Shown: one piece after another, positions 43,800 to 56,028 of the stretch | Layout of the letters: each line of letters starts with the position of its first letter | How positions within the stretch are numbered: position 1 is the first letter of the stretch | Source of the DNA: Ustilaginoidea virens | Taxonomy: Eukaryota; Ascomycota; Sordariomycetes; Hypocreales; Clavicipitaceae | Direction: 5' to 3' | Length of the DNA stretch: 64,000 nt | NCBI RefSeq assembly: GCF_000687475.1 | Contig: NC_057319.1 | Location: forward strand, 4,268,001-4,332,000 | Program-made: the position numbers and the translations under genes | Notes under the pieces: generated by a model | The model's input: only the letters and a program-made list of their open reading frames with translations | Told to the model about the DNA's origin: nothing | Database searches by the model: none

Positions 43800-46700
43800 A
43801 TGGCCAGTCAGAACGTTCCTGCCAATAACCCAGGCTACCAAGTCCCTAATACAGCAGAGGTAGAAGAATCTGATAATAACTAGGAAATTGCCTAGCTCAG
43901 GGAAGACCAATAGGAAATAAGAAAAGAATTCAGTCATAAATTTAATCGAATAAACTCTAAAATCGATTTTTTAGCTAATAAGGTAGGCACCTTAGTAGAC
44001 AGACTAATCAAGCCTGCTACTAGCCCACTATCCCAGGATATGATGGATATAGATACCTTTCAAACCCCTGTGGGTAAAGGAAATAATCCACTATTACTAC
44101 CTAAAGCCCAGTAGCAACCCCTGCCGGTTCTATCCAGCATTAGCAGCCAAGTTAGTGCTATAGCTATCAAGGAACTAGCCAAAACAGCCAACGGATTCTA
44201 GGAATCCTAAAAGCTAAGAGGGGCATCTAACTTCGACTAATAGAAACAGGCCCTTATGATTCAACTTAGGGCACTTAATATCGCCAAATTTATTAAAGAA
44301 CCTTCTATTGCTAGTAAGTTCAACGATTCAGAGCAAGCACTTTTACTATTACTTATCAAGAATAGTTGCTGTTAAAATCCTATAGTAGCCTACTAGGCTG
44401 CTGGCCTTATGCCCTACTGGCCTACTAACCTTCTAGCCCTTATACCGCCTCTTGGACTTATGGTAGTATTACCTTAGGCCTTTGCCTTTTACCTTAAGGA
44501 TTTTCAGTGGATTATTTACTGTATATCAAGTAAGGTAGGCCTTGTTGAAAAGGTATGGCATTGCTAAATTAGCGTGGTTGCCTACTAGCGTGGTGGCGGC
44601 CTACTAGCGTGGTGTGGCATTGCTAAATTAGCGTGGTGGCCTACTAGCGTGGTGGCTAGTCCACTAGTGTGGTGGTTAGTCACTAGCGTGGTGGCTAGTT
44701 ACTAGTGCGGTGACTAATTACTAGTGCGGTGGTTAGGGTGGTTAGAAAGGTCGGATATAGCGGGGTTGCTGACGTATTATAGCGAGCATTACGGGGAGCC
44801 CTCTTACTGGCTTCCCTGGATGCCTGGGCCCACCCCTCCTTCGTGTATATATAGGATAGCTTTCCCCCTTCTTTCTAGATAGTAGAAGGGCAGCACAATC
44901 GAGTCTGTTAATGCACTATATGCCTCTTAACTTCTTACCTTCCCTGCGTTTTCTGGTTATCTTATATTTGCCTTGCCTTTACACTTGCCTTGCTTTATAG
45001 CACTTATATAGTCTTAGGACTTGGTGAAAAATCTAGTATTTATACTAAGATTAGTTCACAGGTCGCAGACAGTCTTGTGCCATATAGCTAGCTAGTAAGG
45101 CTCTGCTTTTATAGTGACCTTAAGAATTGCAATAGTTGCATAGAAGGACCAGCTGCCGCTATCAACTAGTGCACTAACCCAAAGTCAGCCTTTACGTTAC
45201 TCACCAAATAGTATTCTCACTCATCAGACGTACAGCGGACCTACCTATACCCTGCCTTCTATCAACTAAATTTTACAGGCTACAAGGGTACTTTGGAATC
45301 TTTTAATGCCTCCTTTAATAGCTACCTATCTAGGTTGCAAATTTTAGGCTCCTACATACAACCTTTCGACCAAATCAGCTAGTATTTACATGCTGTAGAA
45401 GGGGTCTTTTTTCAGTAGGCAGAACGGCACCGCATAATGATGAGAATCGCCTATACTTAGGGAAATATATCAAATATTAACCTGCAATTTTATATGGTTG
45501 ATTTACTGGAAGAATAACGCATTAAAGGGTCATCAGTAGTAAGGGCTACCACCTACCTCGTAAAGGTCAAGGGTGCCGCTACTAACAGCAACAGTAGCAA
45601 GCCAGCTAGTAACAACACTAGCAAGGGTGGTAAAAACACTACCACCAACGCTAACAAAAGAAACAGGGGTCTTCTACCCAATAAGGGTCTTCTTCAGCCA
45701 CACAAGGCAAGCCGGAAAATAAGAAGAAGAATAAAGAAAAGAAAGATTCAGCTAATAAAGCAGATACCCCATAAAAGACTAATGAAAAGGAAAAGACTAT
45801 TAATTCCTTCGTACTAGGGAATTATAATACTCTAAGTCTTATACCTAGTGAGACAGCTTATTCTTCCTTCTAGGACTGCAAATATATGCAATTTCTAGCT
45901 ACCAGCTATAGTGCATAATCCGGTAGGAAAACGCTAACAGATTCTTTACTCTATGATACTGGTTCTATAGTGCATATCATCAACAATAAAAAGCACTTTA
46001 CCTACTTCCAACATTATACCGGAAACAGACCAGTCATTAGCACAGGTGGTGGCCCAATCAAGCCCAATAGGTGGGGCACAGCGCGTTTTACCGTGCTATA
46101 GGCCACCAACCTACCTCAGTGGGGCACCTTAGAGCTTACTAACGCCCTCTTTATACCAGCTTTTGATATTAATATCTTTAGCGGCATTAAACACTATCTG
46201 AATCGTAGCAGTATTCAGGGCCAAAGCCTAATTAACAGCAACAATAAGTGCATTAGGCTTCTTAATTTTAAGAAGTATGGCTTCTTTTTACAACAAAAAG
46301 GGGTAGATTCGCCGTTTTTACACCATACTAGCCAACCGGCTTCATATAGTATCTCGGTCGAATTACCTGCCCCAGCCAACCTAGAAGAATACGAGGAATA
46401 TCCCCTACCAGAGGATTTACCTACCCTACTAGCTAACCCACTAGCTGACTCGTAAGCTGACCGATAAGCTAGTCCTGGTTTTTTGGTAGTACCAACAGAG
46501 GCTACTATTCCCAATATAGCTCAACCACTATAGAGGGCCCCGGTCGCCCTCAACCCTGCCCTAATACCAGCTGCTAATATAGAATATCAAAAGCTGCTAT
46601 TACTAGCCGGACTTTAGCATATCCGGCTTGGGTATATTGGGATCCAACTTTTAAAGAAAACCTGTGTATCAACCATAGGGTTACCTGATCTCAGTAAGGT

Positions 46701-49700
46701 AAAGGATTCTGATTTCAACTGTATCGCCTATAAAAAGGCAAAGTCAGTTCGGCGTTTTATATTAGGGGCTATACTAGACCCTATGCATTATTTGGATATT
46801 ATAGAGGGCGATATCTTCTAAATCAACCCTCTACTATATAACAAACGCCCCATCTGCCTCATCTTAGTTGACCGGAAATTACGCTTCCATTAGGTACATT
46901 TACTACCTAATAAGGAGGGACCTACGGTATTCCCAGTATTATAAGGGTTCTTCTAAGGTCTTCGGAATCGCTACAGCAAATCAGCTATTAAATTCCACTA
47001 TAATGGTGGCAAGGAAATCAACGATGTTATTACAGCCTAGCTAGCTCTTAAGGGCATAGATTTTTTAACCTCTTCCCCTTATATTTATAAGCAAAATGGG
47101 TTAGTAGAACGCTCTATATGGGTCATCGTTGACCGACTTAGAACTACTATACTTTAGTCTTAGTTACCTTCTTACCTTTAGTCTGCAGTGATTCTTAGTA
47201 TTACTACCTTAGTAAATCTAATAGCAGTCTCAAACCGTTCCTTATCACCTTTCGAGGAATTAAAAAAGGACTTTCCGGAAATTACACACTACCACCTACC
47301 CGACCTTACTAGCTTTAGGGCTATTAGTACGGCTATAGAGGTGTTAATCCCTCTAGAAAAACGGGTCATCAGCCATAAGCTGGCCCCCCAGACCGAGTCA
47401 GGTAGGTTACTAGCTACGCTAGGTAACGGCACCTACCTTATCTATATCCTACATCACTAGGTCGTCATTAAGACCTCTTTCATTACTTTTACCTACCAAA
47501 ATGAAGGTATAGGCCCTATTTTAAATGGCCTAGAGGGCAAATTCGACTTCCTACCATCTTCCATTTTAGAGGGGGTAAACGCTAACCAAATTACCTTAGA
47601 AGAGCCTATCTGGAAGTCGCCTCGCCTAAATATGCCTATTTTAGGCTTAGCCGAGGGCATAGGCCTACCACAGGCCACGGATCCAACACAGCCTACGGGC
47701 CCACCACAACCAATGGGCCTAATACAGCACACGGATCCACCACAACTAGTGGGCCTACCACCAATTAGCCCGCTATAGCACTCTATAATATTTCCCAGCA
47801 ATTCGCCGTCTTTCAATTCTAAATCGCTTTAGCCTAACTCAGCTTTTCAGCTTAGGTAAGACGGTCCTTTTTTACCGGCTAAGGAATTTGCGCCTTTTTC
47901 CCATACAAAAAGGCTGCAAATACTAGGAAATACAGAAAGTTCTCATCACTAGGAATCTCAATCTCAGAGATTTTCTAAATCTATCACAAAAGTGGGTATA
48001 ACCCACACAAGTGAAAATTCTAACTTGCCCCACACAATAAATTTTCAATAGTCCGAATCTCAAAGCCCCACATATACTGATTTTCTGCGACTTTCCGACA
48101 TAATAGATTCTGCCTTTTCGCCCGGCTTCCTAGTAAATACAGCATTTCGCCATAGTAAAACGCTGCCTACACTAGAATATCTGAAATTCGAGAGTCTAGA
48201 TATCGCCTTAAATAAGAGACCGTAGGAGAAAATATTTCGAATATTAGAAAAGGTGCCTATTCAGCCATACCAGGTTAGGGCTACTAAAGGTAGAATTCGA
48301 GGAAGAATACTACAGATACAAGACGTATAAGATATCCTAGGTTATGGATACTATAGGTTACTTTTGGACCTATAGACTAACGACCAATAGTCTGACTAAT
48401 AGTCTGACCCACAGACTGACCAATGGGGTGCTTTCCCACCCACCCAGCCGAAAAACGACCAGATTTTCGGATACCCAGGCAGCCCCCTAGAGGCTTCCAC
48501 ATAGGATTTCCACCCTTCCTATGCCTTTTACCAACAAATGTACGATATCTACTGCAAGGTAAAGGCTGCAAAACGGGCCCCAGAAGGTATGCCTAACAGC
48601 TAGAAGGAAGTCTTATATAACCCACACAAAGATAGCTAGGTTAAGGCCTTATTTTCGGAATTTAAGCAATTAATCGACTTAAATGTCTTCCAATTTATAC
48701 TAAAGGCTAGTATTCCTACTAGTAGGAAGATATTGCGTAACCGGCCTGTTTTTCGTGTAAAGAAAGATGCGAATAATAACCCGGTTAAATATAAGGCACG
48801 ATTAGTTGTTAAAGGCTTTATGCAGGTATCTAGGCAAGACTTTATAGAGACTTATGCCTTTACTTTAATCCCACCAATATAGAGGATTATCCTTGCTCTT
48901 ACTGCTGCAAACAATTAGGAAATAGAGTAGATCGACTTTATTAGTGCCTTTCTAAATAGTGAACTACTGGAGACGATTTATATGGAGATTCCAGCTGGTT
49001 TTCTAGAATTTGCAGAAAGCCTACTCTTACCTAATCCAGCCTTATGGTCTGACCTGCAGCGTCAACGACTTCTAGCCTTGCTTACTAAGGTTGGATATAA
49101 CCCCTCTGCATCACAGGTCATACTATTGAAGAAAGCCTTATATAGGCTAAAACAAGGCCCTCGCGAGTGGCAGTTACGGTTAAAAGACCTTCTAGTGTAA
49201 AAGGGTTTTAAGCTGTTACTTTCTGATGCTGCCGTCTTCTATAATAAAGGAACGCATACCTTTATTATGACCTATGTAGATGACTGCTTAATTATCGGTC
49301 CGGACCTTAGCTATATTGACCAGCTTAAGGCCAAATTCCATAAGGTTTATGCTATAGAAGACCGAGGACCCGCCTCCTTTTTTCTAGGAGTGCAGATTAT
49401 TAGGGATAGAGAAAAGGGCCTGTTATGGCTGCACCAATCGCAATTTATTGCGGAAGTCCTTGAGAAGTTTAACCTTAAGGACGCACGACCGCATCTAATC
49501 CCGCTACAGCCCGGTGTACTTACTGAGGCTGACGATACGCCGCTAAATGCTAGTAATTAATACTTATTCTAGCAGCTGGTAGGGATATCGATATAGTTGA
49601 TGATGATATCAAGACCTGACCTTGCCTTTCCAACGCAATACCTGTCACGATATATGCAACAGGCTTCCACTATACAGCTTAATACTGCTAAGGGCGCTTT

Positions 49701-50230
49701 TCGCTACTTAGCTGGTACGGCAAATACAGCCATTTGTTACCGAGCCGCTAAAGCTACCGTAGTATTAGCTGCATTTTCTGACAGCGATTTTGCTAGGTGC
49801 CGGCTGACTTCAAAGTCCACTAGTGGTTATCTTACTACCTTAAATAGTGGGCCTATTAGCTAGAGGTTAAAACGGTCTTCGATTGTGGTTTTATTAATGC
49901 TTGAAGCCGAGTCTAATGCAATACTTAAGGCGCTTCGCGAAGTAGAATAGATATCTAATTTATTTAAAGAAATCCAGGTCGATATTTAACGCCCGATACC
50001 ACTATACTGCGATAACCAAGGGTCTATTTCTAACGCAAATGACCCAAATCAGCATGCCCGCACTAAGCATACCTTGCTTAAATTCCGGTATATACGTGAG
50101 AAGGCCTACGGTGGCTTAGTAAAAATATCTTATTTACCCACGACAGATATGCCTGCGGATGGACTTACCAAACCACTCCCAAGCCCGAAATTCCCCATAT
50201 TTCGGCAATTATTAGGGCTGCAATCCCTAT
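43800..50230 (+). pseudogene. Gag-pol polyprotein of copia family 1, decayed
   Basis: The Gag start at 43800 reads MASQNVPANNPGYQVP. The Gag core KTANGF through KFIKEPSIASKFNDSEQALL is interrupted at 44364 by a solo LTR and resumes at 45135. The protease motif LLYDTGSIVHIINNKKHF lies at about 45949-46000. The GAG-pre-integrase HxxxH segment is near 46617-46680. The integrase core shows DIIEGDIF, LILVDRK and QNGLVERS (about 46794-47125). The reverse transcriptase has KARLVVKGF, the tail YVDDCLIIG (49273-49299) and the ASFFLGVQI stretch. RNase H includes DSDFARCRL and LYCDNQGSISN. At least forty in-frame TAG/TAA codons break it. The longest open pieces are about 90 residues. Confidence 0.93.
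44370..45134 (+). mobile_element. Solo LTR of copia family 2 nested in family 1 gag
   Basis: 765 bp, starting TGTTAAAATCC and ending GCAATA, flanked by the 5-bp duplication GTTGC (44365-44369 and 45135-45139). Removing it restores the gag sequence seen in the third copy (AAGAATAGTTGCATAGAAGG at about 56911). It matches the 5' LTR at 51385-52158. A region of repeated CTAGCGTGGTGG units lies at about 44570-44745. Confidence 0.93.
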
Positions 50231-50306
50231 AATTTTTCTTCTTTTTTACGGGACTTCTTTCTTTTATTCTAACGCTAGGATTAGCCATATTGCTAATCAG
50301 AGGGGG

Positions 50307-51032
50307 TGTTAAAATCAGCGCCTTTTTAGCTATATTTTGGTACTGGTCTCGCCACTATACGACGTTTCTGCGTTGAGATATCGCGGTGGCTATACCAGGC
50401 GCTATGGTGGGGCACAGCGCCCCACAACGCCGATTACAGTGGGCCACAGCGCCGGTCACGGCACCGGCACAGCGCCCCACAGCCGGCCATAGCGGCCGGT
50501 CACAGCGGGCCACAGGGCCCACAATAGGCGGCGCATTTCTACGGGATTACCAAATGGGCAAACCTTGCTAATACCAGCACTTTCGGCCTTCTACATACAG
50601 TCACCCGCTACACCGGTCATTTACGGCAGACCGATATAAGGCTTCCGGCCCGTACGGCAGGCTGTTATAGGGCATCCGGCACACCGCTATAAGCCACTGG
50701 GCTTGGTTGGGTATGCACTGGGTAGGATATTGGGCACAGACTGGGCACGGTTGGGCAGACCGACTTTTCGTCGGGTTTTTCGCTATTTTTGCGGTTTTTC
50801 ATTATTTTCAACCACTTTTTCAAGATGGTAGAAATATGCCTAAAATTCCCTCTTTCTAGCTAGAATAGTCACCAACAATTAGAATCAGATTTCCCTAACA
50901 TCTTTGCTCTGGTCAACCTCTTGTGCGCTTTAAATCTTTAACCAGCTCTTTGTTTTATTCTGCAACGCCTTATACGCCACTGTCGGTATCCAGTACATTT
51001 CCAACAGTGTTCTGAATCACCATTTTGCAACA
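50307..51032 (+). repeat. 3' LTR of copia family 1
   Basis: 726 bp, same length as the 5' LTR and nearly identical. Most differences are C/T or G/A transitions at CA/TG sites, such as TGTTA for TGTTG at the first bases. Confidence 0.95.
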
Positions 51033-51384
51033 AATACGTATAGTAGAATCGTATATATTTCTTAATCTGCTAATCCTATTTGCGATACTCTTAATTAATA
51101 TTATATTTTAAGTATAATCTTAATCTTATTATAAGTTAATAATAAATATTAGATAATTAGAAATTAGGCCTAAATTAATCCTAAATTCATCTAGAACTTA
51201 ATCTAATTAAGTCTTACCTTATATATATGCTTAATTTTAATTAAGTATAATACTAAAAAGACTTAACTCTTTTTCCTTTAAGTTTATATCCTTTAGTAGA
51301 AGATATTTCTATTTAATATCTATATTATACCTTTCTTTAAAAATACTAAATACTATCGTAAATATATAGCGAAATATATATTGT
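51033..51384. other. AT-rich decayed DNA between copia elements
   Basis: This continues the AT-rich sequence left of 42773, separated from it by the copia insertion. No gene is visible. Confidence 0.7.
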
Positions 51385-52158
51385 TGTTAAAATCCTATAG
51401 TAGCCTACTAGGCTGCTGGCCTTATGCCCTACTGGCCTACTAACCTTCTGGCCCTTATACCGCCTCTTGGACTTATGGTAGTATTACCTTAGGCCTTTGC
51501 CTTTTACCTTAAGGATTTTCAGTGGATTATTTACTGTATATCAAGTAAGGTAGGCCTTGTTGAAAAGGTGTGGCATTGCTAAATTAGCGTGGTTGCCTAC
51601 TAGCGTGGTGGCGGCCTACTAGCGTGGTGTGGCATTGCTAAATTAGCGTGGTGGCCTACTAGCGTGGTGGCTAGTCCACTAGTGTGGTGGTTAGTCACTA
51701 GCGTGGTGGCTAGTTACTAGTGCGGTGACTAGTTACTAGTGCGGTGGTTAGGGTGGTTGAAAAGGCCCGATATAGTGGGGCTGCTGACGTATTATATACG
51801 TGGCAAAGCGAGTATTACGGGGAGCTTTCTTACTGGCTACCTTGGATGCCTGGGCCCACCCCTTCTTCGTGTATATATAGGATAGCTTTCCCCCTTCTTT
51901 CTAGATAGTAGAAGGGTAGCACAATCGAGTCTGTTAATGCACTACATGCCTCTTAACTTCCACCTTCCCTGCGTTTCTAGTTATCTTATATTTGCCTTGC
52001 CTTTACACTTGCCCTGCTTTATAGCACTTGTATAGTCTTAGGACTTGGTGAAAAATCTAGTATTTATACTAAGATTAGTTCACAGGTCGCAGACAGTCTT
52101 GTGCCATCTAGCTAGCTAATAAGGCTCTGCTTTTATAGTGACCTTTAGAATTGCAATA
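51385..52158 (+). repeat. 5' LTR of copia family 2
   Basis: 774 bp, TGTTAAAATCC...GCAATA, followed by GGTTATGAGCCCGGG, a clear initiator tRNA-Met half-tRNA type primer-binding site (52159-52173). The internal CTAGCGTGGTGG-type tandem spans about 51585-51760. Confidence 0.9.
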
Positions 52159-52329
52159 GGTTATGAGCCCGGGTTTTTACTTCTTTGTTTTTACCCTACC
52201 TTTTTGTGTTCACCCCTTAGTCTCTTTTGCTTATTAGTACTACTAATATAGCTATCTTTTGGTATCTTCGGCTTACCCTTATTAACTTCGCTTACCTATT
52301 ATCACCTTTGGCTTACCCTCTATTACCTA

Positions 52330-52740
52330 CGGCATTACCCTGCGGCAATTAACGGCATACCTAACGGCATACCTAACGGCAATTTACGGCGTAACCTCAC
52401 GGCACTTTTAGCGTAACCTTACGTTATTTTTCGGCGTAACCTACGGCACCTACGGATTTTATAGTGTGATATCTACCACATTATACCACTGTATAACACT
52501 TTTACACCTAGTGCACGACACCCACTGCACTGTACGGCACCTGTTATACTCTTCCACTTATAGCACTTTTGGTACGGCACTTACGGCACCTCTTATATTA
52601 CGGCACCTATAGCACCCACGGCACCTACGGCACCTACGGCACCTACGGCACCTACGGCACTTACGGCACCTTTATATTACGGCACTAAATAAGCACCTTA
52701 AACACCAACGCTATAATACGGACTTGCACAACGCCTACGG
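52330..52740 (+). repeat. ACGGCACCT short tandem array in the family 2 leader
   Basis: Degenerate to perfect copies of a 9-bp ACGGCACCT unit. The perfect head-to-tail block is at about 52618-52657, and variants (GTAACCTACGGC, ACGGCATACCTA) spread on both sides. It lies between the primer-binding site and gag. Confidence 0.8.
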
Positions 52741-52932
52741 CATCTGTGCTTTTATACTGAGACCTACCGCTATATTCTGCGGTTACCTTTTATAGTAGGC
52801 TACTAGCCACTATATTTACTGACTTTCCAGCTTATTACTCGACTATTTTGCTAGCTATTCAGCTAGTTATTCCTCTGTTTTACAACTATCGGCACCATTT
52901 TTCAACGGATTTTTAAACCCTTTTTGCCCACT

Positions 52933-55311
52933 ATGGCAGAGTCAGGATCCTATAAGGTCCCTGAATCCAATACTGAAGTTGATACTAATGCACAGCTACA
53001 GCTAGATATGGACGATATGAAATCCCAGATGAATATACTAACTGACCTTATACAGGGCCTAGTTAGTAGGCAAAATAACGATTCCCAGGCTACCCAGGCT
53101 ATTCAGGCTACTAATAAGAAGTCTACTAAAGCCACTGAAGCTGGACCTTCCACTAAGACTACCACTAAAGATAATGATAGTGAAGCTGACGTTATGGAAA
53201 TCGACCAACCTTCTACGCCTATAAAATATAAAGGAAAAGAGCCTATTTATATAACGCCACCAACAACTATCACCAACCAAATTAGTGATGGGGCTATTAA
53301 GGAATTAGCTAAGACTGCCAACCGCTTTAAGGAGTCCTAAAAGCTAAAAAGCCCCTATAATTTCGACCAGTGGAAGCAGGCCCTTACTATACAACTTCGG
53401 GCCTTTAAAATAGCTAATTTTGTTAACGACCCTTCTATAGTAAGGCATTTTGATGAGTCTGAGCAGGCACTTCTACTACTAATGCTAAAGAATAGCTGTG
53501 GTGAAGAAGCTGTAGAGGCTATAGACTGGTGTAATGACCCAGAGGAAGCCTACCTTTTGCTAGTAGCCTAGTACTGCCACTCACCAGAAGTACAGCGGGC
53601 ACACTTATACCCTACCTTTCACACCCTTACATTTACCGGTTATAAGGGCACCTTGGAGGCATTTAATAGCGAATTTAATAGCTATATCTCTCGCCTCAGG
53701 ATTTTAGGTGCTAAAATCGACTCTTTCGACTAAGTTAACTAGTATCTTTAGGCTGTAGAGGGGGTATTTACCCGCTGGACGGAACGCCAACGCTCTATGA
53801 TTAGGGCTTATAGCGCCCAAGGTGTTATTAACAGCAGCAAATTTAACCTCTAGTATTTTATAGTTGACCTACTAGAAGAATAGCGTTCTAAAGGGTCTAA
53901 TAAAGTAGCTGCTAATAATAACCCTAAGCAGCTTAAGGCTTCTAAAGACTCTAAGAATAAAGGGTCTACTAATACCGCTTCTACTAATAATAGCAAGAAT
54001 AATTCTACTAATAATAGGAAAAAAAAGCAGCAATAGAAGAAGAAATAAGACTCTAGCAGCAATCAACAAGACGTTAAAGCCTTTATTATAGGCAACTATA
54101 ATACCCAGGATACTAATATATCTTATTCTTCTTCTACTACATCTACTGATATAAGCTATAGTGCTAAATCAGGCGGCAGGACCCCTAAGGATGCCCTCCT
54201 TTATGATACAGGCTCCACTTGTTATATTGTTAATGATAAGAAGCATTTCACCACTTTTCACCATTTTGAGAAGGATGATAAGCCGGTAATTACTACTAGT
54301 GGTGGCCCTATTTCCCCTACTAGTTGGGGCACAGCACGATTTACTGTGCTACAGGGCGTTAATCCTACCAAATAGGGTATTATAGAGCTCAAGAATGCAC
54401 TATATATTCCTGCCTTGGATATTAACATCATTAGCGGTATAAAGCACTATGCCGCTAAAGGGGTACTAATTAAAAATTAGCTTTGGTCAGCAAGCCGCAA
54501 ATGCATCGGCATTTTTAACTTTGAAAAATACGGCTTTTTCCTTCCACAGAAAGGAATAGACACACCACTACTACATCAACCTTATAGCCATTATACTATT
54601 ACTAATAGTATAACAGTAGAGGTCCCTAGTCCTACTAACCCTGCTGATTATAGTGATCCTCTGGATACCACCATCACCCCCGTTCTTACTACTGCGACTA
54701 GTAAGGAACCTGTAGAGGCTACTAGCCCTACTACCCAACCTTCCGCTATTACGACTAGCGAAGATCCTGTAGAGGTTACTAACCCTACTCCTGCCCCTAT
54801 AGCTGCTGATACAGAATATCAGAAGCTATTACAATTAGCCGGCATTTGGCATATACGGCTAGGGCATATAGGTATTCAGCTACTTAAAAAGACCTGTGCT
54901 AATACCCCTGGTCTGCCTAACCTTAATAAGGTTAAAGATGTTGATTTTCGCTGCCTAGCCTGTATACAGGCTAAGAAGGTTAGAAGACCTTCTAAAGATG
55001 CAATACCTAATCCAGCTAAATACCTGGATATTATAGAAGGTGATACTTTTGCTATATCACCTATGCCATACAATAAACGACCTGTTGCCCTTATATTAGT
55101 AGACAGAAAATCCCGATTCCGTTAGCTTTACTTACTGCCTAATAGGGAAGGCACTGTTATATTTAAAGCATTATAGAGCTTTATACAGAGCCTACAGGTC
55201 AGATATAGCAAAACGCCTGTTGAATTCCACTATAATAGTGGAAATAAAATCAACAAAATGCTTAGCGATTAGCTTATCGAACAGGGTATAACTTTTAATA
55301 CATCTTGCCCT
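52933..55311 (+). pseudogene. Gag-protease-integrase fragment of copia family 2
   Basis: The Gag start at 52933 (MAESGSYKVPESNTEVD) is open for 135 codons to a TAA at 53338. It then continues in frame through FDQWKQALTIQLRAF, the GTLEAFNSEFNSYISRLRIL segment and a Lys/Asn/Ser-rich linker. The protease LLYDTGSTCYIVNDKKHF lies at about 54202-54255. The pre-integrase HIRLGHIGIQLLKKTC is at about 54850-54897, followed by DIIEGDTFAISPMPYNKRP and LILVDRKSRF of the integrase core. It ends at the insertion of the next LTR. Stops are mainly TAG/TAA at Gln or Trp positions. Confidence 0.9.
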
Positions 55312-55312
55312 T

Positions 55313-56028
55313 TGTTGAAATCAGCGCCTTTTTAGCTGTATTTTGGTACTGGTCTCGCTACCGTACGACGTCTTTACGTTGAGATATCGCGGTGGCTATA
55401 CCAGGCGCTATAGTAGGGCACAGCGCCCCACAACGCCGATTATAGTGGGCCGCAGCGCCGGTCACGGCACCGGCACAGCGCCCCACAGCCGGCCACAGCG
55501 GCCGGTCACAGCGGGCCACAGGGCCCACAACAGGCGGCGCATTTCTACGGGATTACTAAATGGGCAAATCAGCACTTTTGGCCTTCTATATACAGTCACC
55601 CGCTACACCGCGCCTTTACGGCACACCGATATAGGGCTTCCGGCCCGTACAGCAGGCTGTTATAGGGCATCCGGCACACCGCTATAAGCCACTAGGCTTG
55701 GTTGGGTAGGCATTGGGTAGGATATTGGGCACAGACTGGGCACGGTTGGGCAGACCGACTTTTCGTCGGGTTTTTTCGCTATTTTTGCGGTTTTTCATTA
55801 TTTTCAACCACTTTTCAAGATGGTAGAAATATGCCTAAAATTCCCTCTTTCTAGCTAGAATAGTCACTAACAATTAGAATTAGATTTCCCTGATATCTTT
55901 ACTCTGGTTAACCTCTTGTGCGCTTTAAATCTTTAACCAGCTCTTTATTTTATTCTGTAACGCCTTATACGCCACTGTCGGTACTTAGTATACTTTCTAA
56001 TAGTGTTCTAAGTCACCATTTTGCAACA
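55313..56028 (+). repeat. 5' LTR of the second family 1 copy
   Basis: 716 bp, homologous to 42773-43498 with small deletions (for example, bases of the CCTTGCTAATACC region near 55568 are missing) and many TA transitions. Confidence 0.9.

Larger units (their letters stand above)
42773..51032 (+). mobile_element. Complete but RIP-inactivated Ty1/copia LTR retrotransposon (family 1)
   Basis: The element is 8,260 bp, with 726-bp LTRs at each end that start TG and end CA. It is flanked by a perfect 5-bp target duplication AATAC (42768-42772 and 51033-51037). A primer-binding site follows the 5' LTR, and a purine tract AGAGGGGG ends just before the 3' LTR. The order gag, protease, integrase, reverse transcriptase, RNase H marks the copia superfamily. 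Coding is interrupted by dozens of TAG/TAA codons at CAG/CAA/TGG positions, and gag holds a nested solo LTR (44370-45134). It cannot encode a functional polyprotein. Confidence 0.95.
51385..55312 (+). mobile_element. Truncated copia retrotransposon (family 2)
   Basis: It comprises a 5' LTR, primer-binding site, long leader, gag, protease and the first part of integrase. It stops abruptly at 55312 where a family 1 LTR begins. It carries fewer stop codons than family 1. The 3' part is absent from the window, so it was either split by the insertion or deleted. Confidence 0.9.
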
